Shown here piece after piece: positions 41,925 through 53,600 of a stretch of 64,000 nt of DNA. Source of the stretch: Terriglobia bacterium (GTDB lineage Bacteria; Acidobacteriota; Terriglobia; Terriglobales; Acidobacteriaceae); assembly GCA_020073525.1 (NCBI GenBank), contig JAIQFA010000018.1, positions 1 to 64,000 on the forward strand, read 5' to 3'. Made by a program: the position numbers and the translations under genes. Within the stretch, counting starts at the first letter, position 1; each line of letters begins with the position of its first letter. A model generated the notes under the pieces. The model made no database searches, had not been told where the DNA came from, and saw only the letters and a program-made list of their open reading frames with translations.

Positions 41925-44900
41925 CTAGGCCGCTTCCGTCACTCTGATTTCCAATTTTGCGGTTTCGGATTCCTCTTCTCTGGCCATACCGCGTTCGACC
42001 GCATCGATGAGATAAGGCCGCAGGTTGGCAGGCGGAATAATGTAGTTGAGAGCACCCACGTCGAGAGCCCGCTGCACGCAGTGCACACGGTCAAACTCGG
42101 AGGCCATCTCGCCGAGCTTTTCGGAGTGCACAACCTTGAAGAGTTCGTCCCACTGGGTGCGCAGCCGTACTTTTTCTGCGCCGTCTGCCTGGGCCATTGC
42201 CTGGCTCAGGGCCTGCAGACGCGGATCTTTTTTAGCACGAGCCTCGACCTCGCCAGCGAACACCACGGCTGCCGCCGGAGCGCCACCAATGACCGAGGCA
42301 TAGGTTCCTTCGAGGGCGGCCACCTCGACGCTTTCATTCAGCGCGCGAGAGAAAACTACGTAAGCGCCGCCGTGATAACGTGAGATGACGCAAAAGACGA
42401 TGGGACCCTTGAAGTTGATGACGGCCCGTCCGATCTCGGCGCCGTATTCAAGTTGCAGCCTGCGCATCGACTCCGGCGAACCGTCAAAGCCCGACAGGTT
42501 GGCCAGGACGACCACCGGGCGATTGTTACTGGCGGCGTTGATTGCGCGCGCCACTTTTTTTGAGGACTGCGGGAAGAGCGTGCCGGAGGTCCATTGATCC
42601 GGCCCGTCGGCCGGCACGAATCCCAATCGGGTCAGCGGCCGGGATTCGATACCGATCAGGCAAACGGGATAGCCGCCGAGATGAGCATCCCACACGACCG
42701 CCGTCTCTGCCGCGCGCATCCCGGCCCAGCGCTCCAGCGGCGGGTGGTCCTGGTCGATGGCCGCCATCATCACTTTGCGAATATCAAAGGATCTCTTGCG
42801 CCCAGGATTGGTCTCGTCCGACAAGATCTCTCCGATGGTGTCGAAGCCGTCGTCGCCATTGCCATTTCCATTCCTGCCGTGAGGATGGACTCGCACATCT
42901 CGATCCAGAGGATCGGAAGTTGCCGCCCGCCGCGGGAAGCGCTCGCCGGGAGCCACGTAAGTGTGATCGTAGTGGCGCATCAGAATGTGGCAGGCTTCAT
43001 CGATATCGCGAGCCCAGTACTGTGCCTGGCCGTTAATACCCATGATGCGGTCGTAGCCGCCGATCCCTTGATTGTCCTCGGCCGAAATACTGCCGGAGAA
43101 TTCCAGCGCACGTTTGCCGGTCAGCACCATCGCCGCTTTCGGCGTCATGATCAGAATGCCCCGGGTGTGCATGAGCATCGTGGCCTCGGCGTTCCAGTAA
43201 GGTTGCGCGCCGACGTTGATTCCATTCACCACCAGATTCACTTCGCCGCCCCCCTGCGTGAACTCCACCAAGGCCCGCAGGACGCGGGCAATCCAATCCA
43301 TATTCTCCACGCCGCTGTCCATGGAAATCTTGGCGCCGGCCGAGATGGGGAACCATTCCAGGGGAACGCTCTTCGCTTGCGCCAGATCCAGGGCGGCAAG
43401 GATGCGCCGGCACTCCGGTTCGGCAATCGCGCCCAGATCCTTGCTTGGGTCTCCCATCACCAGAACGCGGGTCATGCCCTCGGGATACTTGGTTGTGAAG
43501 TTGCGAATGACGCCAACGATGACATTGGCCTTGTTTTGGCCATAGGGACGATCAACCGCGACCAGACGTCCTTCCGAGTCCAGATCATGCTCGACAAAAT
43601 CGCCGGTGGGAAATTCGGCCCGCGTATGTTCCGGAGCGGGTGTGAGCATCTTGATGATTTCGTAAGGGTAGATGAGACCGCGTTGGCGCATGCGGACGAC
43701 TTTCTGGTCGTATTCGGTTAGCGGTTTGATGGGTTGCAGTGGGCCAGCGGGCCGGAAGGTAATGAGCATACCGCTGCCGCCCGGACTCGAGATGCGCACC
43801 ACCATATCGCGCAGTTCTCCCGTCGCTGGATTGGGAATCCGGGCGCGCACGACTACTTGTTCCAACCCCAGACCTTCGGTTGCGGGCGCCAGTTTGTGCA
43901 CGAGATCGCGCAATTCATCGCGGCCGAGACTGAGTGGTGGCCAGACGTTCAGTAGGATGCGATTCCAATGCAGACGCTGGTGAGTAGGCCGGCGCGACTG
44001 GAACAAGCGGATGCTGGCCATTGCTTCCATTAACATGCGCTCCAGATGCGGCAGTTGCACGATGCGACCCGCCTCGTTCCGAACCGGCGTTACGTCGCGA
44101 ACTTCCGCACACGCAAACAGCCGCTCATCCTTCGGGTTATCGCGGGCAACGGCATGGATCAGGTACACATCCTCAACCGACGGCAGCCGGTCAATCTTGA
44201 AATTGCCGAGACGCCAGAGGTGCAGGCGTTTCCCCAGCATGGGATGAATTCCGCGATAGAACTTCTCCTCTTCGTAAGTATTCCCGCTCGGGCGGTAGGT
44301 GAAATGCTGCGTGCCCGCCATGCCATGAGTTGGACCGGAGCCGGCGACCGTCGCCACGATGCGCCGGATCGATCGCGGGAAGCTAACTTCGTTGAGCACC
44401 GAGCCCACTTCCTGTTGCGTGGCCTCCGCGTCGCCCATCCACCCGGGATGGAAAACGTAGAAATCGATCGTAATGTCGTGGTCCGCCGGCACTTCCGCGA
44501 TCATGGGCAACAACGTCCGCGCTGAATCGGAGAGCCGGGAATACTCGGCGTAAGTGGTGAACACGTGAATGCGCTTTCCTTCATGATCGTACTCGGCCGA
44601 TGCATAGCACAGCCCGTCCAATTCTAGGGTGCGAAAGTTCGTGAGCTTTCGAATGCGGTAATAGCGCCATGTCAGCGCCTCCAACATCAATCTGCGCAGG
44701 GCTATGTTGGCTCCCGCAAACCGGCCGGCGAATAGGCTCACCAGCGGCTGCGGACATTCGACCAGTGCGCGGAGTCGCTCGTGGCGGTCCGCGGCATCCG
44801 GATTGGCAGACAGGTAGGCGAGGTGTTCTTCGACCTGCTCGTACACTTGCTGGCGGGCCCGTTCAAACAGCGGCTGGTCAAAGTAGCGATAGCGCACTTC

Positions 44901-47540
44901 CCGCGCGAGGTCGGTAACCGCGGGGAAAAGCCCGTTGGCCATGGAGGCCATCCGGTCGAGGAGTGTCCGAAAGGATTCCACCGCAGGCGGCGGCAGCGTC
45001 TGGGCGTGCCGCAGGCGTCGTTCGAGGACTCCCACAATGGGCGCGATCTGCTGCTGCACGCGTTGATGCGATTTGTAGATCCAGAGCAAGCTCTCCTCGA
45101 GTTCGGGGGAGCGATCCAGTGTCTGCACGCCGTAGTGCGCCAGCGCGCGTTGCAATGCGGTGACAAAGGCTGGTGGAAGTCCCTGTCCTCGTGTCTCCAG
45201 CATGCGCAAGTAAGAAAACAGATAAGCCTCAGCGCTCGGCTCTTCCCCGCTCGCCCGATGGTTTACTTCTGGATAGCGTTGGAACAGGGAACAAATGTCC
45301 ACAAAGATGTTGAGGATCTCATCTTCACGCTGTCTGATTTCGTCGCTGTCAACGGGGCAATTCTGGCTCCAGTCGGCGAGCAGGCGGGCAGTGTGTTTCG
45401 GATCGACGTCAAAACCCAACATGAGCTGGCGGAGTTCATCCAGGCTCTGACGGCAGCTGGATTGGGCGGCGCTTGCTTTTTCCTCGGAAGCGCATGAAGC
45501 GCCAAAGACCACTCGCTCGGCGTCCGCAATGGAGTCGGCCCCCGCCTCCGGATCGATCTGCAGGAGTGGGGCTCCAGTGTCGACCTGCACGTTGGGAATG
45601 ATCATCACCTGCCGGATTTTTCCGGAAAATGGGGCTACGATCTGCGTCTCCATCTTCATGGCTTCCAGCACAGCCAGGCGGTCCCCAGCCGCAACCGTGT
45701 CGCCCGGTTTGACAGAAATGGAAACTACCACGGCTGGTGCCGGAGCGTGCACCACGCCCCCATCATCTCGATCAACCTGGTGCGACACGCCGTCGATCTC
45801 GATCCGGTAGCTGAGTCCTTGGGCTGCAGACACGACACGAAAACGCCTCCCGAAGACGGTGAGCCAGGATTCGTACTCACGCACGCAGTCGATCTGGGCA
45901 TTGATGCGCGCGCCATTGACCTCAACCCGATAGCGTTGAGGGTCAAGGCGATAAGTTTTAGGCGAGTAGCCATGGCCTCGATAGCGTAACTCCGCCGTCA
46001 GACCGACTTCACTCCGCGCCTGCGGACGCCCGCGCAGTGCCGACGCATAAAACTGCTTCTGCTCCACTGCCAACTGGGCATCGTAGGCCTCGATCGCGGC
46101 TTGAATAAGAGCCACATCGGCGTAACTCCTCGGTAGGCGCTCACCCGTTGCTGCCAAGTGGTCGAGCCATCCAACATGGGCCTCTCCGCGCTGCACTTCG
46201 GGACGACTCAGCAATTCCAGCAGAAACGCTTTGTTGCTGGCTCCGCCTTTAATGACGACCACGCTTTCGCGCAGCGCCCGTTGCAGACGGGAAAGCGCTT
46301 CCTGCCGGTTTTGACCGTAGGCAATAATCTTGGCGACCATCGAGTCGAACTCGGCGGGAACGCCGTCGCCTTGCGCCACGCCGCTGTCTACACGTATCCC
46401 CTGGGCTGGCAGAATTCTGAACCGCTCAATCATGCCCGGAGCCGGAGCAAAGCCGTTGTCCGGGTCTTCCGCATTGAGCCGCACCTCAATGGCATGACCG
46501 GTGGTACGCGGCGCTTCTCCATCCAGGCGGCCGCCGCGCGCAATGTGAATCTGAAGTTTCACAAGATCAAGCCCCGTCGTGCATTCGGTCACCGGATGTT
46601 CGACCTGCAACCGCGTGTTCATCTCCATGAACCAGAAGCACTTTGTTTCCGGTTGATACAAAAATTCGACGGTGCCCGCATTCTGATAGCCCGCCGCCTG
46701 GCTCAAGCGCACGGCCGAGTCTCGCAATGTCCGGTCCTGTTCTGGCGAAAGCGCTGGGGATGGTGCTTCTTCCAGGATTTTCTGGTGACGTCGCTGGATG
46801 GTGCAGTCGCGAACTCCGGCCGCCCACGTCGTTCCGTAGTGGTCGGCAATAATTTGGACCTCGATGTGGCGCGCGCTTTCCAGCATTTGCTCCAGGAAGA
46901 CGGTTGGATCCCCGAAGGCCTTGAACGCTTCGGACCGTGCGCTGGCAAAGGTTTGCGCCAGTTGCGCCGCCGAACGCACCAGGCGAATCCCGCGACCGCC
47001 GCCCCCGGCCGTCGCTTTAATAAGGAGCGGATAGCCCAATCGCTCAGCCTGTCCCTGTGCGTCAGTGAGCGTTTCCACGGGCCCATTGCTCCAGGGCGCG
47101 ACCGGTATCTGAGTCTGCTCCGCCAATCGTTTTGAAGCGATCTTGTCACCTACCCGCCGCATCACGTCGCCATCCGGGCCGATGAACGCAACCCCTATCT
47201 CGCGGCAAAGGTCGGCGAATGCCGCGTGCTCCGCCACAAAGCCCCATCCCGCCCAGACCGCGTCCGCACGCGCCTGCCGCAGGGCGCGTTCGAGCCGGCC
47301 ATAGTCGACATAACTGCTCTTGAGTTGATTGGTGTTTGAATCGAGGACTTGGGCGGGACCGAGACACACTGCCTCGTCGGCCTCCCGCACAAACATGCTG
47401 TGCCGGTCCGGTTCGGTGAATAGCGCGATCGTGCGCAACGATGTCCCGTGTTCTTGATTGAAATCGCGCGCGGCGTGGATGAAACGCATGGCCGCTTCGC
47501 CACGGTTCACGATGGCCACGCGTTGAAATTCATGTTTCAT
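41925..47540 (-). CDS. Single-chain acetyl-CoA carboxylase of eukaryotic architecture
   Basis: 1871 residues carrying a complete biotin-dependent carboxylase. Order: biotin carboxylase at about 1-450 (ATAGGGGRGIRLV, EMNTRLQVEHPVTE); biotin carboxyl carrier domain with biotinyl Lys in EAMKMET at about 628; a long central helical region at about 690-1250, including YRGIHPMLGKRLHLWRLGNF and the following HLY/AVARD block that match the ACC-central domain of eukaryotic ACC; then a fused carboxyltransferase at about 1270-1830 (GINVGAQPYWN, DNQGIGGYDRIM, LANLSGFDGSPESM, FKGPIVFCVISRYHGGAYVV). It makes malonyl-CoA from acetyl-CoA and so would feed the megasynthase encoded 72 bases upstream. Bacterial ACC is normally four proteins. 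Start ATG at 47540 with GAGGAA. Confidence 0.9.
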   Translation of the reverse strand: MKHEFQRVAIVNRGEAAMRFIHAARDFNQEHGTSLRTIALFTEPDRHSMFVREADEAVCLGPAQVLDSNTNQLKSSYVDYGRLERALRQARADAVWAGWGFVAEHAAFADLCREIGVAFIGPDGDVMRRVGDKIASKRLAEQTQIPVAPWSNGPVETLTDAQGQAERLGYPLLIKATAGGGGRGIRLVRSAAQLAQTFASARSEAFKAFGDPTVFLEQMLESARHIEVQIIADHYGTTWAAGVRDCTIQRRHQKILEEAPSPALSPEQDRTLRDSAVRLSQAAGYQNAGTVEFLYQPETKCFWFMEMNTRLQVEHPVTECTTGLDLVKLQIHIARGGRLDGEAPRTTGHAIEVRLNAEDPDNGFAPAPGMIERFRILPAQGIRVDSGVAQGDGVPAEFDSMVAKIIAYGQNRQEALSRLQRALRESVVVIKGGASNKAFLLELLSRPEVQRGEAHVGWLDHLAATGERLPRSYADVALIQAAIEAYDAQLAVEQKQFYASALRGRPQARSEVGLTAELRYRGHGYSPKTYRLDPQRYRVEVNGARINAQIDCVREYESWLTVFGRRFRVVSAAQGLSYRIEIDGVSHQVDRDDGGVVHAPAPAVVVSISVKPGDTVAAGDRLAVLEAMKMETQIVAPFSGKIRQVMIIPNVQVDTGAPLLQIDPEAGADSIADAERVVFGASCASEEKASAAQSSCRQSLDELRQLMLGFDVDPKHTARLLADWSQNCPVDSDEIRQREDEILNIFVDICSLFQRYPEVNHRASGEEPSAEAYLFSYLRMLETRGQGLPPAFVTALQRALAHYGVQTLDRSPELEESLLWIYKSHQRVQQQIAPIVGVLERRLRHAQTLPPPAVESFRTLLDRMASMANGLFPAVTDLAREVRYRYFDQPLFERARQQVYEQVEEHLAYLSANPDAADRHERLRALVECPQPLVSLFAGRFAGANIALRRLMLEALTWRYYRIRKLTNFRTLELDGLCYASAEYDHEGKRIHVFTTYAEYSRLSDSARTLLPMIAEVPADHDITIDFYVFHPGWMGDAEATQQEVGSVLNEVSFPRSIRRIVATVAGSGPTHGMAGTQHFTYRPSGNTYEEEKFYRGIHPMLGKRLHLWRLGNFKIDRLPSVEDVYLIHAVARDNPKDERLFACAEVRDVTPVRNEAGRIVQLPHLERMLMEAMASIRLFQSRRPTHQRLHWNRILLNVWPPLSLGRDELRDLVHKLAPATEGLGLEQVVVRARIPNPATGELRDMVVRISSPGGSGMLITFRPAGPLQPIKPLTEYDQKVVRMRQRGLIYPYEIIKMLTPAPEHTRAEFPTGDFVEHDLDSEGRLVAVDRPYGQNKANVIVGVIRNFTTKYPEGMTRVLVMGDPSKDLGAIAEPECRRILAALDLAQAKSVPLEWFPISAGAKISMDSGVENMDWIARVLRALVEFTQGGGEVNLVVNGINVGAQPYWNAEATMLMHTRGILIMTPKAAMVLTGKRALEFSGSISAEDNQGIGGYDRIMGINGQAQYWARDIDEACHILMRHYDHTYVAPGERFPRRAATSDPLDRDVRVHPHGRNGNGNGDDGFDTIGEILSDETNPGRKRSFDIRKVMMAAIDQDHPPLERWAGMRAAETAVVWDAHLGGYPVCLIGIESRPLTRLGFVPADGPDQWTSGTLFPQSSKKVARAINAASNNRPVVVLANLSGFDGSPESMRRLQLEYGAEIGRAVINFKGPIVFCVISRYHGGAYVVFSRALNESVEVAALEGTYASVIGGAPAAAVVFAGEVEARAKKDPRLQALSQAMAQADGAEKVRLRTQWDELFKVVHSEKLGEMASEFDRVHCVQRALDVGALNYIIPPANLRPYLIDAVERGMAREEESETAKLEIRVTEAA

Positions 47541-47612
47541 AAGTTCCTCGAATCGGCCATTCGTTTCTGGTGGAGAGCCATGCGTCCTCGCCCGCCCTCC
47601 ACCTATGACTCT

Positions 47613-50600
47613 TCATGCGGCGACGGCTTCCAGTAACATCGCAGCCTGCAGCGCCTTCAACCGCTCGGCATCTACGACGCCGGCAACAGCCACCGTGCGG
47701 TAGCCACTGAGGTGCAAGTATCGATTTCCTTCTGTATCCACAACCTCCGCATCGAACTTGTCGCTAACGTGGTTCGGAGTGATTACGGCATATAAGCGGG
47801 TATCGACCGACTCCGGCGTTCGCAGTAATGAAGAAACGCAATCAATGTGCTGTGGCAGACCCACGCGTCCCTGTGCGCCCATCTCCCAGAGCCCGGCAGT
47901 TTGGAAGCACAGCTCAATCAAGCGCGGTTCCATTAGCGTTGGCAGCTCGGACGGCAGATGATTTGCGGGCAAGCCTTTCGTCATCAGCCCGATCATCCGG
48001 ATTCCGTCCCACCACGCCCGCTCGACAACTTGGTATGCGGGTCCGTGGAAGTAGAGGTGATAGATGTCGGCGGCTTCGATGATGTGTCCGTTGAGCGAGC
48101 CCAACGCCGGCCCGATCTTGGCCAGAAGCATCTGTTTTGTGAGCCGCACCCGGGCGGTGAAGTGCGTGGTCACTTGCGGCTCGGCTTGATTGGGAAGATT
48201 CCGACGACCGGTCAAGCGGCAGTGGGCCACCAGAGCGTCGCCTTGCGGATGGATAGTTGCCTCAACCGCCACCGCGCGCGGTTCGTTCCGATAGAACTTG
48301 AATGGCGCGAGGAAATTTACGTCTTCGATCGACGCGACATGCCAGCCGGGAAGCAGACAGAGCACAGCTTCGGCGAATGCCTCGATGCCCATGACCCCGG
48401 GCAGCACCGGCGTGCCGTCAATTTGATGGTCATGGAGAAATGGTTGAGTCGCCGGGTCGAGCGTGGTTTCGATGGTGAAGCCATTCTGCACGCTCACGCT
48501 CGCGATCTTCCCGATCATCGGTCCTTGCTTTGCTGGCAGCGTGGGAGTTTGCGCGATGGAGGTATCCAGTCCCCCAGTGGCATCCCACTCGTTCAGCAGA
48601 ACTCCGAGACGCTGGCCAATAACGATTTCTCCGACACCAGCGGATGTAAGTTCGCGGCGGATCAAAGGAATGCCCGCCTCTGGCGGCAGCATGTCGATCC
48701 TCGCCAGTTCCATCATCTTCGGGATAGAGCCGCGCGTGGCCATGCCGATGCCGCCCCAAGCCGTCCAGTCGATGACGATGCCGCGCGTCGCCGGTCGGGT
48801 GGTGCGGAAACTCGACGTGATTTTGCACAACAGGTCGTTGGCCGCGCTGTAGTCGGTTTGTCCGGCGTTGCCGAAACGCCCGGCAATTGAACTGAACGCC
48901 ACCGTTACCCCGAGGGGCATGCCGCCGATGGCGCGCAGCAGATTAAACCAGCCGTCACTCTTAACGTCGAAAACCAAATCGAATTCGCGTTCGTCCTTGT
49001 CTGGCAGGAAGTGGCTGCGCTCGGTACCGGCGGCGTGAAGCAGCACGTCGATCCGCCCGCTGCGCTCCCGCACTTGCTGGATGATTTTGGTCACAGCGTT
49101 TGCGTCCGTGAGGTTGACGCTGAAGTAATGCGCGGTACCGCCAGCGCCTCGCACAGCGTCAATCGCACTGCAGGCTGCCTGTGCTCGCTCCAGCGCTGCC
49201 AGCTCTTTTTCCACGAGGGCCGGCGTGGCGCGCTCGCCGCGTGCCTGAATGCGCGCGAAGAGTTCGCGCTTGAGCCCGTCCTTGTCGGTCACGAAGCGCT
49301 TGAGATCTGGATTCGCGGGATCAGGCTCGGGCACCAGATCGAGCAGGTAGAACGTGCCTCCGGAGGCCGTGGCCAAATCGGCGGTGATCGCCGACACGAT
49401 ACTTCCGGCCGCGCCGGTCACGAGAAAGACGGTGCTGTGATCCAATCGCAAACTGGGCTTGCCAGCTGTGGCCAGTTGTTCCTGCAGGCCGACCGTCCAG
49501 CGCAGTCCTTCTTTGTATCCGATTTCGACGGCGCCCGGATCGCGCAGCGTTTCCTCAATCAGGATGTCGGCAACTTCTGACGGCTTTCGTTCCGTTTCAA
49601 AGTCGATCACCTTGACCAGAGCGTCCATCCGCTCTCGCTTGTACGTTTTCGTGAAGCCCGCGACCGCGCCGCCTAACGGCGCTGTCGCTCCGATGTCATC
49701 GTAGCCATGTTGACCGCCCAGTCGCGTCGCCGACACGAGGAATGTGCCCGGCGTGGCAACCTGCTCATACAAAATGCGCATGGTGGCATACAACGATTTG
49801 ACACGCACCCGCAGGGCTTCATGCCAACGGGTCAAGTCCAGATCTCGGAGGTCTCCCTCGTTGTCGAGCGCGGGCAGCCAGTACACTCCATGCACCGGAC
49901 CTGCGCCTAGCCAGCTCTTGAGACGATTCACGAGTGCGTCCGTTTCCGGCGCGTTCTCGATGCGGAGAACTGCTACACCCATCGTCTGTAACCGTTGCTC
50001 AAATACGTCTGCGACGCCAGAGCTGTCCGACATCAGGACCACCCGGCGACCGGACGCCAGAGTCACCCCGGTTGGCTTGCAAAGGGCAAGGGGCGGGCGC
50101 AAGTTGGGAACCGGTACGCGGCGCGGAATACGATTGGCCGCCTCGAAACTGGCGGGGATCGGACGCGCTGCCGGAATCTGCTGCGGGCTCGGAGCAGGAG
50201 CGGGCTCTTGAGTCGAAACGGGCTGCCGGTCGTGAGCGAACTTGATCACGTGGGCCAGGGTAGGGAAGTCGCGCAGCTTCAGATTCTCATCGCGCGGAAT
50301 GTGATATGCCGCCCGGATCGCGGCAAACATTTCCGCTTGTTTCACGGTGTCGACGCCGAGGTCAGCCTCGAGGTCCAGATCCAAGTCCAACATGTCTTTC
50401 GGATAGCCAGTCTTCTCAGCCACGATCTCCAGCACCTTCTCCTTGATAGCGTCGTCCGTGGCCGCTTGGGTCGCAAGCGGCGGCGTGGGAGGTGGCGGCG
50501 CGGTGGGAATCGGCTCATTGCTGGTCGGTGACGATGGAGCCGCAGCTACCCCAACTAGATCGGGCCGCTTCTCATACACGAAGCGGATGACGTGCGCTAA

Positions 50601-53600
50601 CGTTGGGTAATCGCGCAGCTTGCGATTCTCGTCGCGCGGAATGCTATAGATCTCGCGGATGGCCGCGAACATTTCTGCCTGCTTGACGGTATCGACACCG
50701 AGGTCCGCTTCGAGGTCCAGATCCAAGTCCAGCATGTCTTTCGGATAGCCAGTTTTCTCCACGACCAGTGCGAGAATGCGCTCCTTGACAAGTTCGCCGG
50801 TGCCTCTTGGCGAGGATGTCACAACGGACGCTGGTTTTTCGGCGACCGCGGCAGTTATCGGAGCCGCGAGTTTGACTTCTTCCCTCGCCGCCGCCGGGGT
50901 TGCGGCCAAGTCAGGACGTTTCTCATATACGAAGCGGATGACGTGAGACAGCGTGGGGTAGTCGCGCAACTTGCGGTTCTCGTCGCGCGGAATGTTGTAG
51001 ATCTCGCGGATGACCGCGAACATTTCCGCCTGCTTGACGGTATCGACGCCGAGGTCGGCTTCGAGATCGAGATCCAAATCCAACATGTCTTTCGGATAGC
51101 CCGTCTTCTCCACCACCAGCGCGAGAATGCGTTCCTTGACCGCATCGCCAGCGACGACTTGCGCCGATGTCGTGGCGGGCGCTGGTTTGTCAGTGACCAC
51201 AGCGAGTTTCGGCGTGGCGAGTTTAACTTCTTCCTTCGCGACCGCCGGGGTTGCGGCCAAGTCAGGACGTTTCTCATATACGAAGCGGATGACGTGAGAC
51301 AGCGTGGGGTAGTCGCGCAGCTTGCGGTTTTCATCGCGCGCAATGTTGTAAGACTCGCGAATCGCGGCAAAGACCTCCGCCTGTTTCACTGTGTCGACAC
51401 CCAGATCCGCCTCGAGATCGAGATCCAGATCGAGCATGTCTACCGGATAACCGGTTTTCTCGGCCACCAGGCCCAGAACCTTCTCTTTCACAGGATCGTC
51501 CGCCGCCGCCGGTTTTGGCGGCGCCGTAGACGCGGGAACGGCGACTTGAACTTTGAGCGGTTCAGCGACCGCAACGGGCGGTGGTGGCGGTGACGTCGGT
51601 CTCGTGTCAATGACCGGCTTCGCAGGCGGTGCTTGCGCCGCACGGGGTGGTGCCGTCGTTGCTGTCGTCGCGGCTCGTGACTCCCGAGCGGTTTCGAATG
51701 CCCGGGCAGTTGCCGCTTGATCTCGTACACGTAACGTGCGATGGACTACTTCCAGATCGGAGGCGGGATGGCCCGCGATGCTCGTCAGCCACGCACTCCA
51801 CGCGGTGTCATCGGTGATGCGGTAGGCATAGCCCAGAGCATTTGCGCTCGGACGAACCCCGCTCTTCGGCTTGATCCAATGCAGCAGCGTCATGCTGATC
51901 TGCGAACCAAATCCTGCTCCCAGGTGAATTGCATACTCGACCGGATAGGCGCCACCTTTCGAGAGGTTCAACTGTCCCAGCTCAGGATCAACTTCCTTGA
52001 AATTGGCCACGGGGGGCACGCAGCCGGTTTCTAATGCCTTGACCGCGACGACATCTTCGATGCCGGTGCCCATGGCGTGGCCGGTGAAGCCCTTGGTGTT
52101 GGCGATCACGATGCGATCCGCTGCCTCGCCGAAGACGCGGCGTAGCGCATAGATTTCGGCGGAGGCGCTACCGCCGCGCGCGGGCGTGTAGGTTTCGTGG
52201 GAAACGAAAACTGTCTGTGGCGCGATCTCGCGACGAGAAATGCCGCGCGCTTCGGCCTTGGCAATCAGGGCCTCCATTACCTGGCCGATGTGCTGGACGT
52301 CGAGCCGGGTGCCGTGAAAAGCGCTGTTGGCGGTGACAGAGCTCAACACCTCGCAGATGGGCTGGATGCCGCGTTCGCGGGTGGCGTCCGTACTCTCGAC
52401 CACAAGCGCTGCGGCGCCCATGCCGACAATCAACCCGTGCCGCCGGCGGTCGAAGGGAATGGCGGCATCTGCGACCGCTTCGTCGGTGGCGGCGGCTCCA
52501 CTAGCCAGGAAACCGGCGCCCATCCAATCGATCAGATGGTCAGAGGTGACATCGTCAGCCGAGACGACAATCACGCGGCTGCACCGCCCGGCATGGATCC
52601 AGTCTTCCGCCAGCGATACGGCTTGGGTGGTGCTGGCGCACGCTGAGTTGATTTGAGTGTTGGGACCACGAGCGCCGATGAATTCGGCAAATTGCGAGTG
52701 TCCCATCGACAAGACTCGGAGCAGGAAGCGCCGGTTGAAGACATATGGTTCTTTGTCGATGGCGGCACGTAACTCCTCGATTCGCCGGCCAATTTCTTGC
52801 ACAAGATTGGAATGCCCATTCCCCTCGACCGCGCGGCCGAGCAGGCTTTCGAGCGCGGTCAATTGCTCGCGCCGTTCGTGATCGGCGTAGTAGCGCGACA
52901 TTTCATCCGCGAGCGAGTCCAGCCCGGGGAAAGCGGAAGCCATAATCACACCGGTATCGTCACGCAAGGACTCAGGCAATCCCCACCGCTCCGGCAATTG
53001 CGTGCCTTTGGTTGTGGTCTTGTAGCGCATGACCAGCGGAATGCCGGCATCGCGCAACGCGTCGAGGCCTGCGGCAATCGCCAGTTGCGTGACACGGTCG
53101 AGAGCGCCGACGCGGTCGGAGGAGATGCCGAATTCATTCTCCAGATCAAAAGCGCCTCCGCGGCCCGCCAGCTTGATGACGTCCGCGACGTCCGTGATGG
53201 TCTCGAACGTAGGCTCTCCGTTCTCGCTCTTCACCAGACGCGTGATGTGCTTGTCGAGCATGGCGCGCCGAAAACGTGTCGGGATCGAATCGATAAACTG
53301 ATCGCCCCGCAGAATGCGGCCGATGTTTCCATCATCGAAGATGCGCTCGGTTCCGGGCAGGCCTAGCGCCGCGCCCGTGATGACCACAGGGGCAGACGTG
53401 GAGCGCCCATTCTGCCCGTGGTAGATTTCGTAGCCGCGATCGAGAACGTCGGCGAACAAACGGCCGAGCTCGTTGTAGCGAGCGCCATTTGACGGCGCGG
53501 CTTGCGTATTGGAGTTGTTTGTCTGCGACGCTGCGACCGCAATTGGTTTTGTATCAGGGTAAAGGGGTTTCGTATCAGGGTATCGCTTTAGCGATACCGC

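Noticed and set aside
50300..51450. Regular direct repeats of about 345 bases, considered as a repeat array or CRISPR-like structure
   Set aside because: They are the coding repeats of the four ACP domains; unit length and conserved reading frame rule out CRISPR.
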